A stretch of 64,000 bases of DNA. Origin: Sphingobacterium sp. (lineage in GTDB: Bacteria > Bacteroidota > Bacteroidia > Sphingobacteriales > Sphingobacteriaceae). The number at the start of each line of letters is the position of its first letter. Position 1 is the stretch's first letter. Positions 36,575 through 45,886 of this stretch are shown piece by piece. Both the position numbers and the translations under genes were made by a program. The DNA lies in contig JAITLV010000126.1 of assembly GCA_031277685.1 (NCBI GenBank), positions 1-64,000 of the forward strand, in the 5' to 3' direction. Below the pieces are notes generated by a model. That model made no database searches and was not told where the DNA came from. It worked only from the letters and a program-made list of their open reading frames with translations.

Positions 36575-37429
36575 ATGGAAAAAAAAATAAATATGGTAAA
36601 ACTACCTTTTGGAAATCTACGTCTTTTGATCTGTTTGATTCTGTTCCCCTGTTTCAGTAATGCACAAAACAAAACAGTCTTTTCAAGTGAAGATTGGAAG
36701 AGTCTGTTAACCGATCAACTATTCCCAGGCAAAAAAGTTGAAAGCTTAACTTTTCAATTTGACATTCCCTTCGAAGATAAGTTTATCCATGTAGATGAAA
36801 GTACAGTTTTACATGGTCTTTTATTTAAAGCTAAGAAGCCTAAAGGTGTTATATTCTATTTACATGGAAGTAACAACGCATTGGATACTTGGGGTAAAAT
36901 TGCTCCAATATACACGGCAAATGAATACAATGTATTTATGCTCGACTATCGTGGTTATGGTAAGAGCCAAGGTAAGGTAACGGACGAGGATTCACTCTAT
37001 CAAGATGTTCAAATTGTTTATGAAAAACTAAAGGAAACTTATCCGGAAAATCAGATCATTGTTCTAGGCCAATCTATGGGCACAGCCCTCGCATCGTACA
37101 TAGCGGCAAGGAACCATCCAAACCTTTTGATCCTGCAAGCTCCTTATTATAATCTAAAAGACTGGACAAATAACATCGCTCCAGAATTGGAGACCTCTAA
37201 TATTCCTTATGGTTTTGATAATGCCTCTTTCTTAAAAAAAGTAACATGTCCCGTGATTATTTTTCATGGCAACAAGGATACAGCGGTCTATTATGGCTCC
37301 TCTCTCAAGCTCTCCAAATTATTAAAGTCTACTGATCAATTTATCACATTGCAGGATGAAGGCCACAATGATTTTTCAAAAAACAAAACCTACCTGAGTT
37401 CGATAAGGCTGATTTTGGGAAAGGAATAA
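36575..37429 (+). CDS. Secreted alpha/beta hydrolase (S33-like)
   Basis: The 284-aa protein has a signal peptide (about residues 1-31, CFSNAQ). The alpha/beta-hydrolase fold shows oxyanion YLHGSN, nucleophile elbow VLGQSMGTALA (Ser167), a likely Asp in FHGNKDTAV and a likely His in DEGHNDFS. It resembles the serine-aminopeptidase-like S33 family and 'lysophospholipase' homologues. The substrate is unknown. The upstream frame carries coding-like residues (LYVSIEKAYDGLKETD), possibly a relic joined by deletion. Confidence 0.85.
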   Translation: MEKKINMVKLPFGNLRLLICLILFPCFSNAQNKTVFSSEDWKSLLTDQLFPGKKVESLTFQFDIPFEDKFIHVDESTVLHGLLFKAKKPKGVIFYLHGSNNALDTWGKIAPIYTANEYNVFMLDYRGYGKSQGKVTDEDSLYQDVQIVYEKLKETYPENQIIVLGQSMGTALASYIAARNHPNLLILQAPYYNLKDWTNNIAPELETSNIPYGFDNASFLKKVTCPVIIFHGNKDTAVYYGSSLKLSKLLKSTDQFITLQDEGHNDFSKNKTYLSSIRLILGKE

Positions 37430-37436
37430 ATCAAGA

Positions 37437-37633
37437 TCGTTCTATTTTTGAATAGTTCTGCATAGATACCACGATCTGCCCCAGGTTGATATCTTCAAAA
37501 AACACGCCCCACATATGTGGTGATATCTTGCCTTTGGGCTTATCCAGTTGTATATTCAATTCAACAGGCAACTGTGCTATTGCCTAAGCCGTCAGGTCCG
37601 TTAACAGCAACAACATTGAAATCTTTTTTTCAT
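37437..37633 (-). pseudogene. Second GH51 arabinofuranosidase: N-terminal remnant
   Basis: On the minus strand an ATG at 37633 (out of frame by one base in an A-run) is followed by a signal-peptide-like stretch with an in-frame TAG. The body then reads VELNIQLDKPKGKISPHMWG and VFFEDINLGADRGIYAEL-FKNR after one more frameshift. That is the N-terminus of the larger GH51 alpha-L-arabinofuranosidase type. It is cut off where the convergent hydrolase gene begins. At least three lesions show decay. Confidence 0.75.
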
Positions 37634-37658
37634 CCGTCCAATTTGGTTTATCACAATT

Positions 37659-39200
37659 TCAATTAAGCTCCAACACGATGACGGAATATGCCGGGATCTC
37701 TATATTTACAAGCCCATTTTGAACCTTAGCATTGCTATAGGCTGTGGGTACTATTTTCGTTGGTGTTTGGAATGAGTTGTAATCCCTCAGATTGTCAGCA
37801 AGCAGCATTCTTCCTGTGACTTTAGAAGTTTTCAGTCCCCCCAGATCAATACTGATCTTGTTTGCTTTTCTAGGATCAATATTCACGAGAGAAATATGCA
37901 CGCGCCCCTTTGCATCCTGTGATGCCGAAGCAGATACCGCTGGAATTTTCTCACCGTTAAATTCAAAATCCGCAGACTGTAATGTGATCGGGATCAATTT
38001 TGCATCCTGGTGTACCTTGTACATCTCCATGACATGATAAGTCGGCGTCAGAATCATACTTTTACCTGCTGTCAGGATCACCGCCTGCAGTACATTTACC
38101 GCCTGAGCAAGATTGGCCATTTTCACACGGCGGGCGTGATTATTGAAGATATTCAGGGTCATTCCCGCAATCATGGCATCGCGCATAGTATTTTGTTGAT
38201 ACAGAAAACCTGGGTTTGTACCCGGTTCCACTTCATACCAGCCACCCCATTCGTCTACGATTAGATCAATATTTCCTTTCGGATCATATTTGTCCATGAG
38301 TGTAATATTCTTTTCCACCAGTTCATTCATAAACCAGGCGGACTTCATGGTTTTAAAATATTCCGCTTCCGAGAAATCTGTTGCAGAACCCTTTTTGTCC
38401 CAATTGATCACCGCATAGTGATGCAGCCCCATCCCCTTCATCAAGCCACTGGGAATATTTTTAAGGAGTGTTTCCGTCCAATTATAATCGGCACTGTTAG
38501 CACCTGAGGCAATTCTGTACAATCCAGTTCCATTGGTCCAATCTGACATAAAAGTGGCGTACTTGCGGTAGATATCTGTATAGTAATCCACGGTCATATT
38601 TCCACCACAGCCCCATGATTCATTTCCTACACCCCAAAATTTCACTTGCCAAGGTTCCTGGCGTCCATTGTTCCGCCTCAAATCCGACATTGGGCTTTTA
38701 CCAGCAAAATTTACATACTGGACCCAATCTGCAAGTTCCTGCACTTCGCCGCTGCCAACATTTCCGGCTAAATACGGTTCAGCCCCGAGCAGTTCGCACA
38801 TATTCAGAAAATCATGTGTGCCAAATGAATTATCCTCGGTCACGCCACCCCACCAATTGTTAACCATGCTGGGACGTTGCGTCTTAGGACCGATTCCATC
38901 CTTCCAATGGTAAGTATCCGCAAAACAGCCACCGGGCCAACGCAGATTGGGGATATTCAGGTTCTTGAGGGCTTCGATAACATCGGTCCGCACGCCATTG
39001 GCATTTGGAATGGAGTCATTCTTTTCCCCAACATAAAAACCATCGTAAATACAGCGCCCAAGATGTTCGGCAAAATGGCCGTAAATATGCCGGCTGATCA
39101 TGAATTCCTGTGCCGAAGGTGCTAGTTTCATACTACTCTGTCCCAAGGTTACACCACTGATCAGCATAAAAACAATTCCAAGTTTTAAATTTAGTTTCAT
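37659..39200 (-). CDS. Secreted alpha-L-arabinofuranosidase, GH51
   Basis: The 513-aa enzyme has a signal peptide (about 1-20). It has the GH51 barrel with IYGHFAEHLGRCIYDGFYVG, NLRWPGGCFADTYHWKDGIG, acid/base Glu194 in WGVGNESWGCGG and nucleophile Glu317 in DLIVDEWGGWYE. A C-terminal beta domain with SVIVLELN closes it. GH51 enzymes release terminal alpha-L-arabinose from arabinan or arabinoxylan with retention. A small unrecognised frame lies 13 bp upstream and the remnant of a second GH51 gene lies downstream, so this was once a larger arabinose-related cluster. Confidence 0.93.
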   Translation of the reverse strand: MKLNLKLGIVFMLISGVTLGQSSMKLAPSAQEFMISRHIYGHFAEHLGRCIYDGFYVGEKNDSIPNANGVRTDVIEALKNLNIPNLRWPGGCFADTYHWKDGIGPKTQRPSMVNNWWGGVTEDNSFGTHDFLNMCELLGAEPYLAGNVGSGEVQELADWVQYVNFAGKSPMSDLRRNNGRQEPWQVKFWGVGNESWGCGGNMTVDYYTDIYRKYATFMSDWTNGTGLYRIASGANSADYNWTETLLKNIPSGLMKGMGLHHYAVINWDKKGSATDFSEAEYFKTMKSAWFMNELVEKNITLMDKYDPKGNIDLIVDEWGGWYEVEPGTNPGFLYQQNTMRDAMIAGMTLNIFNNHARRVKMANLAQAVNVLQAVILTAGKSMILTPTYHVMEMYKVHQDAKLIPITLQSADFEFNGEKIPAVSASASQDAKGRVHISLVNIDPRKANKISIDLGGLKTSKVTGRMLLADNLRDYNSFQTPTKIVPTAYSNAKVQNGLVNIEIPAYSVIVLELN

Positions 39201-39213
39201 TATAAATTGGTTA

Positions 39214-39369
39214 TTATTTCACATTAAAGCGATAAGCTATTCTCGAAAATTCTTCTGTAAAGATTCTATCATTAGATACAAGAAAACACAAATCCTCGTC
39301 GGCATAAATTGTTCCAGCGAATACAGAATCGCCGGTATAATCCACCTCAATGAAATAGGACTTTCCCAT
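39214..39369 (-). CDS. Small protein (51 aa) upstream of GH51
   Basis: An ATG frame of 51 codons reads MGKSYFIEVDYTGDSVFAGT, then YADEDLCFLVSNDRIFTEEF and ends RFNVK. Composition is protein-like, and it ends 13 bp before the GH51 start on the same strand. It may be a short beta-rich protein, or the tail of a lost gene. No family is recognised. Confidence 0.4.
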   Translation of the reverse strand: MGKSYFIEVDYTGDSVFAGTIYADEDLCFLVSNDRIFTEEFSRIAYRFNVK

Positions 39370-39748
39370 TCTAATTTAATTTGGTTTATAATTGTATTTG
39401 ACGTTACCTTGCAAAATCAAGTTTCAATGATAATCGAACAAAGAATAATTAATGTCAATTTAACGTTTATTTCATTAAATACGAAAGAGTATTTTCATAT
39501 TTAACAAATAAAGCCAGGGCTGTTGCATACCTCACCTGAGGAAAACAAGGTGTATATAATGTGATTGTGAGAGATACCGAAAAGTTTTCAAAGCCCAGTA
39601 ATAGATTTTATGAATGACTTAAAATGGAAAAGTATATATAAATCTAAAAATTATTGATCAGTATTTAAGTCCTAAAACACCGGTTCTTTTTACCAACAAA
39701 AAGTTATTTGTTTTTATATTTTTTAATCCAATATTATTTATTAAATTT

Positions 39749-39764
39749 TGTACCGATCAGTATA
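39749..39764. promoter_or_regulatory. TetR-like operator, imperfect
   Basis: TGTACCGATCAGTATA is an imperfect palindrome with the TACC/GGTA-like half-sites of the perfect copy at 39831. It lies 146 bp before the efflux gene start. Confidence 0.4.
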
Positions 39765-39830
39765 TTTACATAAATAAACACCAAATACGTATATAATTGA
39801 AAATATTTTAACAAAATTTTCATACAAAAC

Positions 39831-39850
39831 AATATACCAAACGGTATATT
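39831..39850. promoter_or_regulatory. TetR-like operator, perfect 8-4-8 palindrome
   Basis: AATATACC-AAAC-GGTATATT is a perfect inverted repeat 60 bp upstream of the DHA2 efflux ATG. Such palindromes are typical for TetR-family repressors of efflux pumps. No TetR gene is adjacent, so the repressor would be encoded elsewhere. Confidence 0.5.
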
Positions 39851-39910
39851 AAAACAAATTACACATGATAAGAACAGTTAGAGAAATAGAATGAATATAG
39901 TTTATAAAAA

Positions 39911-41452
39911 ATGAAAAGATTAATATTAATTGGCACTGTGATTACAGCCGCAATTATGGAATTGATTGATACTTCTATCGTCAACGTGGCATTGAACCAT
40001 ATGAGTGGTAATCTTGGCGCTTCGATAGAAGACATATCGTGGGTGGTAACGGCGTATGCTATCGCGAATGTAATCATCATACCGATGACGAGTTTTCTGG
40101 TCAATAACTTAGGACGCCGAAACTATTACATCGGATCCATTATCCTGTTCACCTTTTGTTCTTTTATGTGTGGGAACTCTACTAATATCTGGGAATTGGT
40201 GGCCTTCCGTTTTTTACAGGGTATTGGAGGAGGAGCTCTTCTATCCGTTTCAGCTGTTGTTGTGTACGAGTGTTTTCCTAGGGAAAAACAAAATATTGCG
40301 AGTGCCTTATTTGGTATAGGTGTATTTATCGGGCCCACGATTGGCCCTACACTAGGAGGTTATATCACGGATAATTTTTCCTGGCCGTGGATATTCTATA
40401 TCAACCTCCCTATAGGTATTGTTACCGCGCTGATATGTCTCCGCCTACTGCCCGAATCCCCTGTTAGGGAAAAGATCAAACAGATCGATTGGGCGGGAAT
40501 TCTTTTCCTTATCCTAGGCGTCGGCGCCCTGCAGACAGTGCTGGAACGTGGTGAAACTGAGGATTGGTTTGAATCAAAAACAATTGTTATCCTTTCAATA
40601 ACGGCAGTCATTGCGCTGGTCTTATTTATTTATCGTGAGCTTACTACAGCAACTCCTGTGGTCAAATTAAGAATTCTCAGCTATCCTTCATTGAGTATTT
40701 CAGCAATCTTAACCTTTGTCACAGGTTTAGGAATGTTTACTTCAATCTTCCTTACCCCGGTGCTCGTACAGCGCTTTCTCGGTTTTTCTCCTACCCAGGC
40801 TGGACTGGTGCTTTTGCCAGGATCTATTCTTGCTGTGTTTGCACTGATTGTTACCGGACGGGCACTACAACGTGGAGTGGCGCCCTCTTTAATTGTACTG
40901 ATAGGCTTTGTCTGCTTTATTTACTTTAATTGGGCAATGTCTCAAATCAATCTCAATGTCTCTGCAAACATGATATCGCACAACTTGATTATTCGCGCTG
41001 TGGGAATGGCTTTGCTCACCGTCCCCCTATCCACACTTGCAATTTCGCAACTCGAACCTCAAGATATGGCACAAGGAACAGCCATTAATAATATGATGAG
41101 ACAGCTCGGTGGTTCATTTGGTATTGCCATAATCAACGCATTTATCGCCAGAAGCTCAGCACAGCATCGCATAGATTTAATTTCGCATGTCACCGCAGAT
41201 AATATGCATTTGACACAACGGCTTGAAAAATATAAAGCTCTTTTTTTGACACAGGGTCTGACAGGTCCAGATGCGGAAAGGAGAGCCATGGGATTAGTTG
41301 AAAAAGTCGTCGCAAAACAATCTTTATTCAGTAGTTACCTAGATGCCTATTTATTGGTAGGCATCATATTTTTATTGGTCGCCCCTATCCTTCTCTTTTT
41401 TTTTAAAGAAAACAAAGATAGAAAGATTGTCATCGCCAATGCCGATCATTAG
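39911..41452 (+). CDS. DHA2 (EmrB/QacA) family multidrug efflux permease
   Basis: The 513-aa permease has about 14 transmembrane helices. DHA2 motifs include ELIDTSIVNVALNHM (motif D1), VNNLGRRNYYIGS (motif A), RFLQGIGGGALLSVS (motif B) and GPTIGPTLGGYI (motif C). It pumps hydrophobic or cationic compounds by proton exchange. No EmrA-like adaptor or TolC gene is alongside, so it may act alone in the inner membrane or use adaptors encoded elsewhere. Two TetR-like operators lie upstream. Confidence 0.9.
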   Translation: MKRLILIGTVITAAIMELIDTSIVNVALNHMSGNLGASIEDISWVVTAYAIANVIIIPMTSFLVNNLGRRNYYIGSIILFTFCSFMCGNSTNIWELVAFRFLQGIGGGALLSVSAVVVYECFPREKQNIASALFGIGVFIGPTIGPTLGGYITDNFSWPWIFYINLPIGIVTALICLRLLPESPVREKIKQIDWAGILFLILGVGALQTVLERGETEDWFESKTIVILSITAVIALVLFIYRELTTATPVVKLRILSYPSLSISAILTFVTGLGMFTSIFLTPVLVQRFLGFSPTQAGLVLLPGSILAVFALIVTGRALQRGVAPSLIVLIGFVCFIYFNWAMSQINLNVSANMISHNLIIRAVGMALLTVPLSTLAISQLEPQDMAQGTAINNMMRQLGGSFGIAIINAFIARSSAQHRIDLISHVTADNMHLTQRLEKYKALFLTQGLTGPDAERRAMGLVEKVVAKQSLFSSYLDAYLLVGIIFLLVAPILLFFFKENKDRKIVIANADH

Positions 41453-41671
41453 TCTTTGAAGTATGTTTATCCACTTTTCAAAAGCTACGATTATCATGGA
41501 CCACTACCAAATCTATAAAACAGTGCCTGTGCAGTAATCGGCAATAGCGAGTTAAGTGACTTAATCCAAGGTAATTTCTTGACCAATGTCAATCATTTTT
41601 ATCCGAAAATAGAATAACTTAGCTCATACATCAAACAGAAAAAAAATATAAACAGCATTAAAAGGAACGTT

Positions 41672-42655
41672 ATGAAAAAGATAGCTATTAATGGATTTGG
41701 CCGCATCGGACGTGCCGCCTTGAAAATTATTTTTGAAACTGCCGATCTGGAGGTTGTCGGAATCAACGATCTAATGAGTATCGAAAACGCTGCCTATCTG
41801 CTCAAATATGACAGCAATTATGGGAAATATGAGCGAGATGTACATATCGAGGGCGATACGCTTGTAGTAGATGGAAGAGCTGTTAACTATACAAGCATAA
41901 GGGAAATTGAAAAATTACCCTGGAAAGATATTCAAGCCGACATTGTCATCGAAAGTACAGGTATTTTCACAAACAAAGCCGATGCTGAAAAACATTTGAC
42001 TGCTGGAGCAAAATTTGTAGTGATCTCGGGTCCGACCAAAGATACACCTACCGTTGTTCATGGGGTAAATACCGAAGACGGAAAGGTATCGGTATTTTCA
42101 TGCGCAAGCTGTACCACGAACAACATAAGTCCAGTAATCGAAATATTAGGCAGAAGGCTCGGAATCAAAAAGGCAATTCTGAATACGACACACGGTTATA
42201 CCGCTTCACAGGCACTTGTAGATGCTCCTTCAAAAAAAGAACCGCGTATGGGAAGGGCTGCAGGAATTAATCTTGCTCCCGCCGCCACCGGTGCTGCAAT
42301 AGCGACTACAAAAGCACTTCCGCAATATGCCGGAAAGTTTGATGGCATAGCTGTTCGGGTACCTGTTCCGGTAGGATCCATATCGGATATCACATTTGTT
42401 GCCGAAAAGACCACAACGATCGAAGAGATAAACCAAATTTTGATCGAAGAATCAAAAACTGATAGATATAACAAGGTTCTAACAGTAACGGACGAACCCT
42501 TAGTGTCTACAGATATCATCAAAAGTCCATTTGCAGCGACAGTTGATATGGAAATGACACGAGTTGTCGATGGCGACCTTGTGAAAGTGATGGCTTGGTA
42601 TGATAATGAATGGGGATTTACCAACCAAATGATTCGGCAAATACAATCTATTTAG
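41672..42655 (+). CDS. gap: Glyceraldehyde-3-phosphate dehydrogenase, type I
   Basis: The 327-aa enzyme begins INGFGRIGRAALKI (NAD-binding) with INDL (Asp33) favouring NAD. The catalytic Cys147 is in SCASCTTNNISPV, and the general base His174 is in THGYTASQ. It oxidises glyceraldehyde-3-phosphate to 1,3-bisphosphoglycerate. The SCASCTTNN segment departs from the usual NASCTTNC: an extra Cys144 and Asn151 in place of the second Cys, so it belongs to a divergent group and may be an additional paralogue. A terminator follows. Confidence 0.92.
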   Translation: MKKIAINGFGRIGRAALKIIFETADLEVVGINDLMSIENAAYLLKYDSNYGKYERDVHIEGDTLVVDGRAVNYTSIREIEKLPWKDIQADIVIESTGIFTNKADAEKHLTAGAKFVVISGPTKDTPTVVHGVNTEDGKVSVFSCASCTTNNISPVIEILGRRLGIKKAILNTTHGYTASQALVDAPSKKEPRMGRAAGINLAPAATGAAIATTKALPQYAGKFDGIAVRVPVPVGSISDITFVAEKTTTIEEINQILIEESKTDRYNKVLTVTDEPLVSTDIIKSPFAATVDMEMTRVVDGDLVKVMAWYDNEWGFTNQMIRQIQSI

Positions 42656-42683
42656 GGCAATAGCGATAAAAAGCTGAGTATAC

Positions 42684-42719
42684 AAGACCTTTCAATAATT
42701 TGGGAGGTCTTATCTTTTA
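42684..42719 (+). terminator. Intrinsic terminator of GAPDH gene
   Basis: AAGACCT pairs with AGGTCTT (42684-42690 with 42705-42711), followed by ATCTTTTAT. It starts 28 bp after the GAPDH stop and lies just upstream of the selO start. Confidence 0.55.
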
Positions 42720-42738
42720 TAATTAATATCTTTGAGAT

Positions 42739-44280
42739 ATGAATATCGAACACATCGAACAACCTTTCCTTAAAAAATTCTCTGGAGATTTTTCCAATAA
42801 TCCCATGCAGAGAAACACACCAAAAGTTTTATTTGCTACGATTAAACCCGCCGGCTTTGAAAAGCCGCAATTAATTGCTTTTAACGAGGCTCTTTCAGAG
42901 GAAATAGGATTGGGCGAATTTGAAGAAAAAGATCTTAATTTTCTGGTAGGAACTCAGCTTCCTGACAATATTCAGAGTTACGCTACCGCATACGCAGGCC
43001 ATCAATTTGGTAACTGGGCAGGACAGCTAGGAGACGGAAGAGCTATTCTTGCAGGGGAAATTACCAATGCAAATGGTAAGAAAACAGAAATTCAATGGAA
43101 AGGTGCCGGTGCAACTCCTTATTCAAGACGTGCAGACGGAAGAGCCGTATTGCGTTCTTCTGTACGCGAATATCTGATGAGTGAAGCGATGTATCACTTA
43201 GGCGTACCTACTACCAGGGCTTTAAGTTTGGCTTTTTCAGGAGAAGATGTTATTCGGGATATCATGTATAACGGAAATCCACAATACGAAAAAGGAGCTG
43301 TAGTAATAAGAACGGCCGAAAGTTTCCTTCGTTTTGGACATTTTGAATTGATGTCTGCTCAGGGGGAATACACGATGTTACAGGATCTACTTGATTTTAC
43401 GATTGAAAATTATTATCCTGAAATTATTTCATCCGATCATCAGCGATATAAAGATTTTTTTGAAAAAGTATGTATCCGTACAGCAGACTTAATGGTAGAA
43501 TGGTTCAGAGTAGGTTTTGTTCATGGGGTAATGAACACAGACAATATGTCCATCTTAGGTTTAACGATTGACTATGGTCCCTATTCCATGATGGATGGAT
43601 ATAATTTAAATTTTACGCCAAATACAACGGACCTTCCAGGAAGAAGATATGCATTTGGAAAGCAGGGGCAGATTTCACAATGGAATCTTTGGCAACTTGC
43701 GAATGCTCTCCAGCCGGTAATTAAAGATGAAAAATTTTTGGAAAACACGTTAAATAACTTTGGAATTTATTTTTGGGAAGCCCATGACAAAATGCTCTCC
43801 AAAAAATTCGGATTTGATGGATTTAAAGAAGAGGATGAAGAATTTTTCAACAACTGGCAGGGCTTAATGCAAGAGTTGGAATTGGATCATACTTTATTCT
43901 TCAATCAATTAGAAAAAGTCACTCCAGATACTGATTTAAGGAAACATTTCAACCCGGTGGCTTATACTGTTTTAAATGAAGAAAAGTACGTAAAACTTAA
44001 AGACTTCATTGAAAAGTACCAATCCCGACTCCATTCAAACGCTATTTCGAAGGCAGAATCCCTAGAATTAATGAAGGAAACAAATCCAAAATTTATACTG
44101 AGAAACTACCTGCTTTACCAATGTATTGAAGAAATAAGTAATGGAAAAACTGAAATGTTAACTAAACTAACTCAAGCTTTGGAAAATCCATACCAAGAAT
44201 TATTTCCGGAATTTTCTGCCAAACGTCCGTCAAGTTATGACGACACCGCAGGATGCTCTACACTTTCATGCAGCTCATAG
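42739..44280 (+). CDS. selO: Protein adenylyltransferase SelO
   Basis: The 513-aa pseudokinase has the SelO signature: YAGHQFGNWAGQLGDGRAIL, IQWKGAGATPYSRRADGRAVLRSS, HGVMNTDNMSILGLTIDYGP and the C-terminal CSTLSCSS. SelO transfers AMP from ATP to protein side chains and responds to redox stress. The terminal CSS (Cys-Ser-Ser) replaces the selenocysteine-Ser-Ser of eukaryotic SelO and can form a disulfide with the upstream Cys. There is a full TAnnTTTG match (42727-42734) five bases before the ATG, so a very short leader is possible. Confidence 0.93.
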   Translation: MNIEHIEQPFLKKFSGDFSNNPMQRNTPKVLFATIKPAGFEKPQLIAFNEALSEEIGLGEFEEKDLNFLVGTQLPDNIQSYATAYAGHQFGNWAGQLGDGRAILAGEITNANGKKTEIQWKGAGATPYSRRADGRAVLRSSVREYLMSEAMYHLGVPTTRALSLAFSGEDVIRDIMYNGNPQYEKGAVVIRTAESFLRFGHFELMSAQGEYTMLQDLLDFTIENYYPEIISSDHQRYKDFFEKVCIRTADLMVEWFRVGFVHGVMNTDNMSILGLTIDYGPYSMMDGYNLNFTPNTTDLPGRRYAFGKQGQISQWNLWQLANALQPVIKDEKFLENTLNNFGIYFWEAHDKMLSKKFGFDGFKEEDEEFFNNWQGLMQELELDHTLFFNQLEKVTPDTDLRKHFNPVAYTVLNEEKYVKLKDFIEKYQSRLHSNAISKAESLELMKETNPKFILRNYLLYQCIEEISNGKTEMLTKLTQALENPYQELFPEFSAKRPSSYDDTAGCSTLSCSS

Positions 44281-44347
44281 CAACAGGTAATGAATTCTAG
44301 TCCAGCAGCAAAGATCTTTCAATAGTATTCGATTTTAACCGATCACA

Positions 44348-45142
44348 TTAAAATAAGATTTGGTACAAACCCAAACCAGGAGCAAAAAAGTATTGCCGGC
44401 CTTTTAATGTGACGGTTTTCGGCATAATCATATCATCACACTTAAAACGTTGTTTTTTCAGTTCGTAGTAAGCCAAATAGTCTGGGCTAGGAAGTTTGCC
44501 ATTACGCCAGCCTATCAAAACATCATCATCGAATTTAGGTATTTCAGTTTTTGGAATATCAAGTTCGCTTTTGAAAAGGTCTGTCTGTCTAACGACCAAG
44601 GTTTGATCGATCACTGTAAATACATCACAGCGCGCTGTGTTGACGATGGTGTAGGGACAAGGTTTGAGCCCATAAGGTTTCAGTATTTCTAGCTCGTATG
44701 CAGCTAAAGCTTTCATCCGCAAACTATCGTTCAGATCTTTCAATTCTTCCGACTTTTTGCTCAAACTATCTGCAATAACCACCGTTCTAAAATCTTCCTG
44801 TTTTTTATAATCTGGGTAGAAAAACTTCTTTCTGTTGAAATACAAATTCCCCTGTTTATCAATGTAAAAGGGTTGGCTCCAGTCATAAATCTTTTCAAAC
44901 ACAATATTTTTGTCTACATCCATAACCTTTATGGGCGAGTTGCTGTTATCGGGCTTTAAAAGTATTCTATTGTCATTTAAAAAAACAAGACTACTTAGAC
45001 CAGTCATATCAGTAACTTTTCTGAACTTGCTTTCGTCCTTTAGCAAGTCGATCAATTGCGGCACATCTGGGTACTTATCTTTTTTAGGGATAGGATTACA
45101 GCCTATACACGTGAGTAAAACAAAGAAAAGAAGATATTTCAT
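44348..45142 (-). CDS. Lipoprotein, unknown function
   Basis: The frame reaches 45175, but the ATG at 45142 (MKYLLFFVLLTCIGC) gives a proper lipoprotein signal with lipobox CIGC, 264 aa. The mature part has LSSLVFLNDNRILLKPDNSN and KQGNLYFNRKKFFYPDYKK. No family is recognised. The start at 45142 leaves 4 bp to the upstream YdcF-like gene, whereas the longer start would overlap it by 29 bp. It is probably co-transcribed with that gene. Confidence 0.65.
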   Translation of the reverse strand: MKYLLFFVLLTCIGCNPIPKKDKYPDVPQLIDLLKDESKFRKVTDMTGLSSLVFLNDNRILLKPDNSNSPIKVMDVDKNIVFEKIYDWSQPFYIDKQGNLYFNRKKFFYPDYKKQEDFRTVVIADSLSKKSEELKDLNDSLRMKALAAYELEILKPYGLKPCPYTIVNTARCDVFTVIDQTLVVRQTDLFKSELDIPKTEIPKFDDDVLIGWRNGKLPSPDYLAYYELKKQRFKCDDMIMPKTVTLKGRQYFFAPGLGLYQILF

Positions 45143-45146
45143 TAAG

Positions 45147-45806
45147 CTATTCTTTCGTATAATTTGATTTTCCATTTATATCAACCGATTTACCTAAATA
45201 CTTTGGTTTCCTACCTCTTATTATATCCAAAACAGCTTTAGTAACCGATAGTTTTTCTCTAAATGCATAATATTTATACCCTGGATAAACGCCCCTATCA
45301 GCACTATAACCGAATGATTTTATACCCAATTTATCGCCCAGGTAAACACATCTATTCAAGTGGTATTTCTGAGATACCAAGATTGCTGTATCCACATGAA
45401 AGATTTGTTTTGCACGGTACATGGTCGAGTAACTATCAAAACCAGCATAGTCGATGTAAATTTGCGTAGTGTCGACACCATTTTTCTGACAATACAGCTT
45501 CATTACGGTAAGCTCATCGTATTCATCTCTTCCGTTATCTCCCGACAGCAATATTTTATCCACTATATTGTTCTTGTACAACGAAATACCAGCATCCAGT
45601 CTATCTTTTAAATATCTGCTTGGCTGGTCACCGTTTATACCGGCACCGAAAATGATGGCTACCTTAGTTTTTGGCACATCTTTAAGTTCGGTAAAAATCA
45701 CCTTTTCTGTTTTGCCCGTTACGTTACTATTGCTTACTACCACAACAACTAGCGCGATTAGACATAGGATGATAAGCGGTAAAACGAACTTTTTAATCTT
45801 TTTCAT
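45147..45806 (-). CDS. SanA/YdcF family (DUF218) membrane protein
   Basis: The frame is open to 45836, but the ATG at 45806 (MKKIKKFVLPLIIL) matches the family and gives 219 aa. An N-terminal helix (about 5-25) is followed by the DUF218 core: VAIIFGAGINGDQPSRYLKD, ILLSGDNGRDEYDEL, DYAGFDSYSTMYRAK and VSQKYHLNRCVYLGDKLGI. SanA-like members affect envelope permeability to vancomycin, but the enzymatic role is unknown. It is followed 4 bp later by a lipoprotein gene. Confidence 0.85.
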   Translation of the reverse strand: MKKIKKFVLPLIILCLIALVVVVVSNSNVTGKTEKVIFTELKDVPKTKVAIIFGAGINGDQPSRYLKDRLDAGISLYKNNIVDKILLSGDNGRDEYDELTVMKLYCQKNGVDTTQIYIDYAGFDSYSTMYRAKQIFHVDTAILVSQKYHLNRCVYLGDKLGIKSFGYSADRGVYPGYKYYAFREKLSVTKAVLDIIRGRKPKYLGKSVDINGKSNYTKE

Positions 45807-45886
45807 TAGCTTGGTTTTACAATGATTTATAATCATCGGTTTCCTTTACTGTTTCAGCAAAACTGCTTTTCGTTTTTTCACAAGGC

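Larger units (their letters stand above)
39370..39910. other. AT-rich intergenic region with two operator-like repeats
   Basis: No coding frame of note was found. The right half carries two inverted repeats (39749 and 39831) upstream of the DHA2 efflux gene, and the rest is AT-rich with no recognised element. Confidence 0.6.

Noticed and set aside
39100..39504. 134-codon plus-strand frame opposite the GH51 start
   Set aside because: It overlaps the GH51 signal peptide and the small upstream frame on the other strand and has no family signature.
42196..42624. 142-codon frame opposite GAPDH
   Set aside because: It is antisense to the conserved GAPDH catalytic domain.
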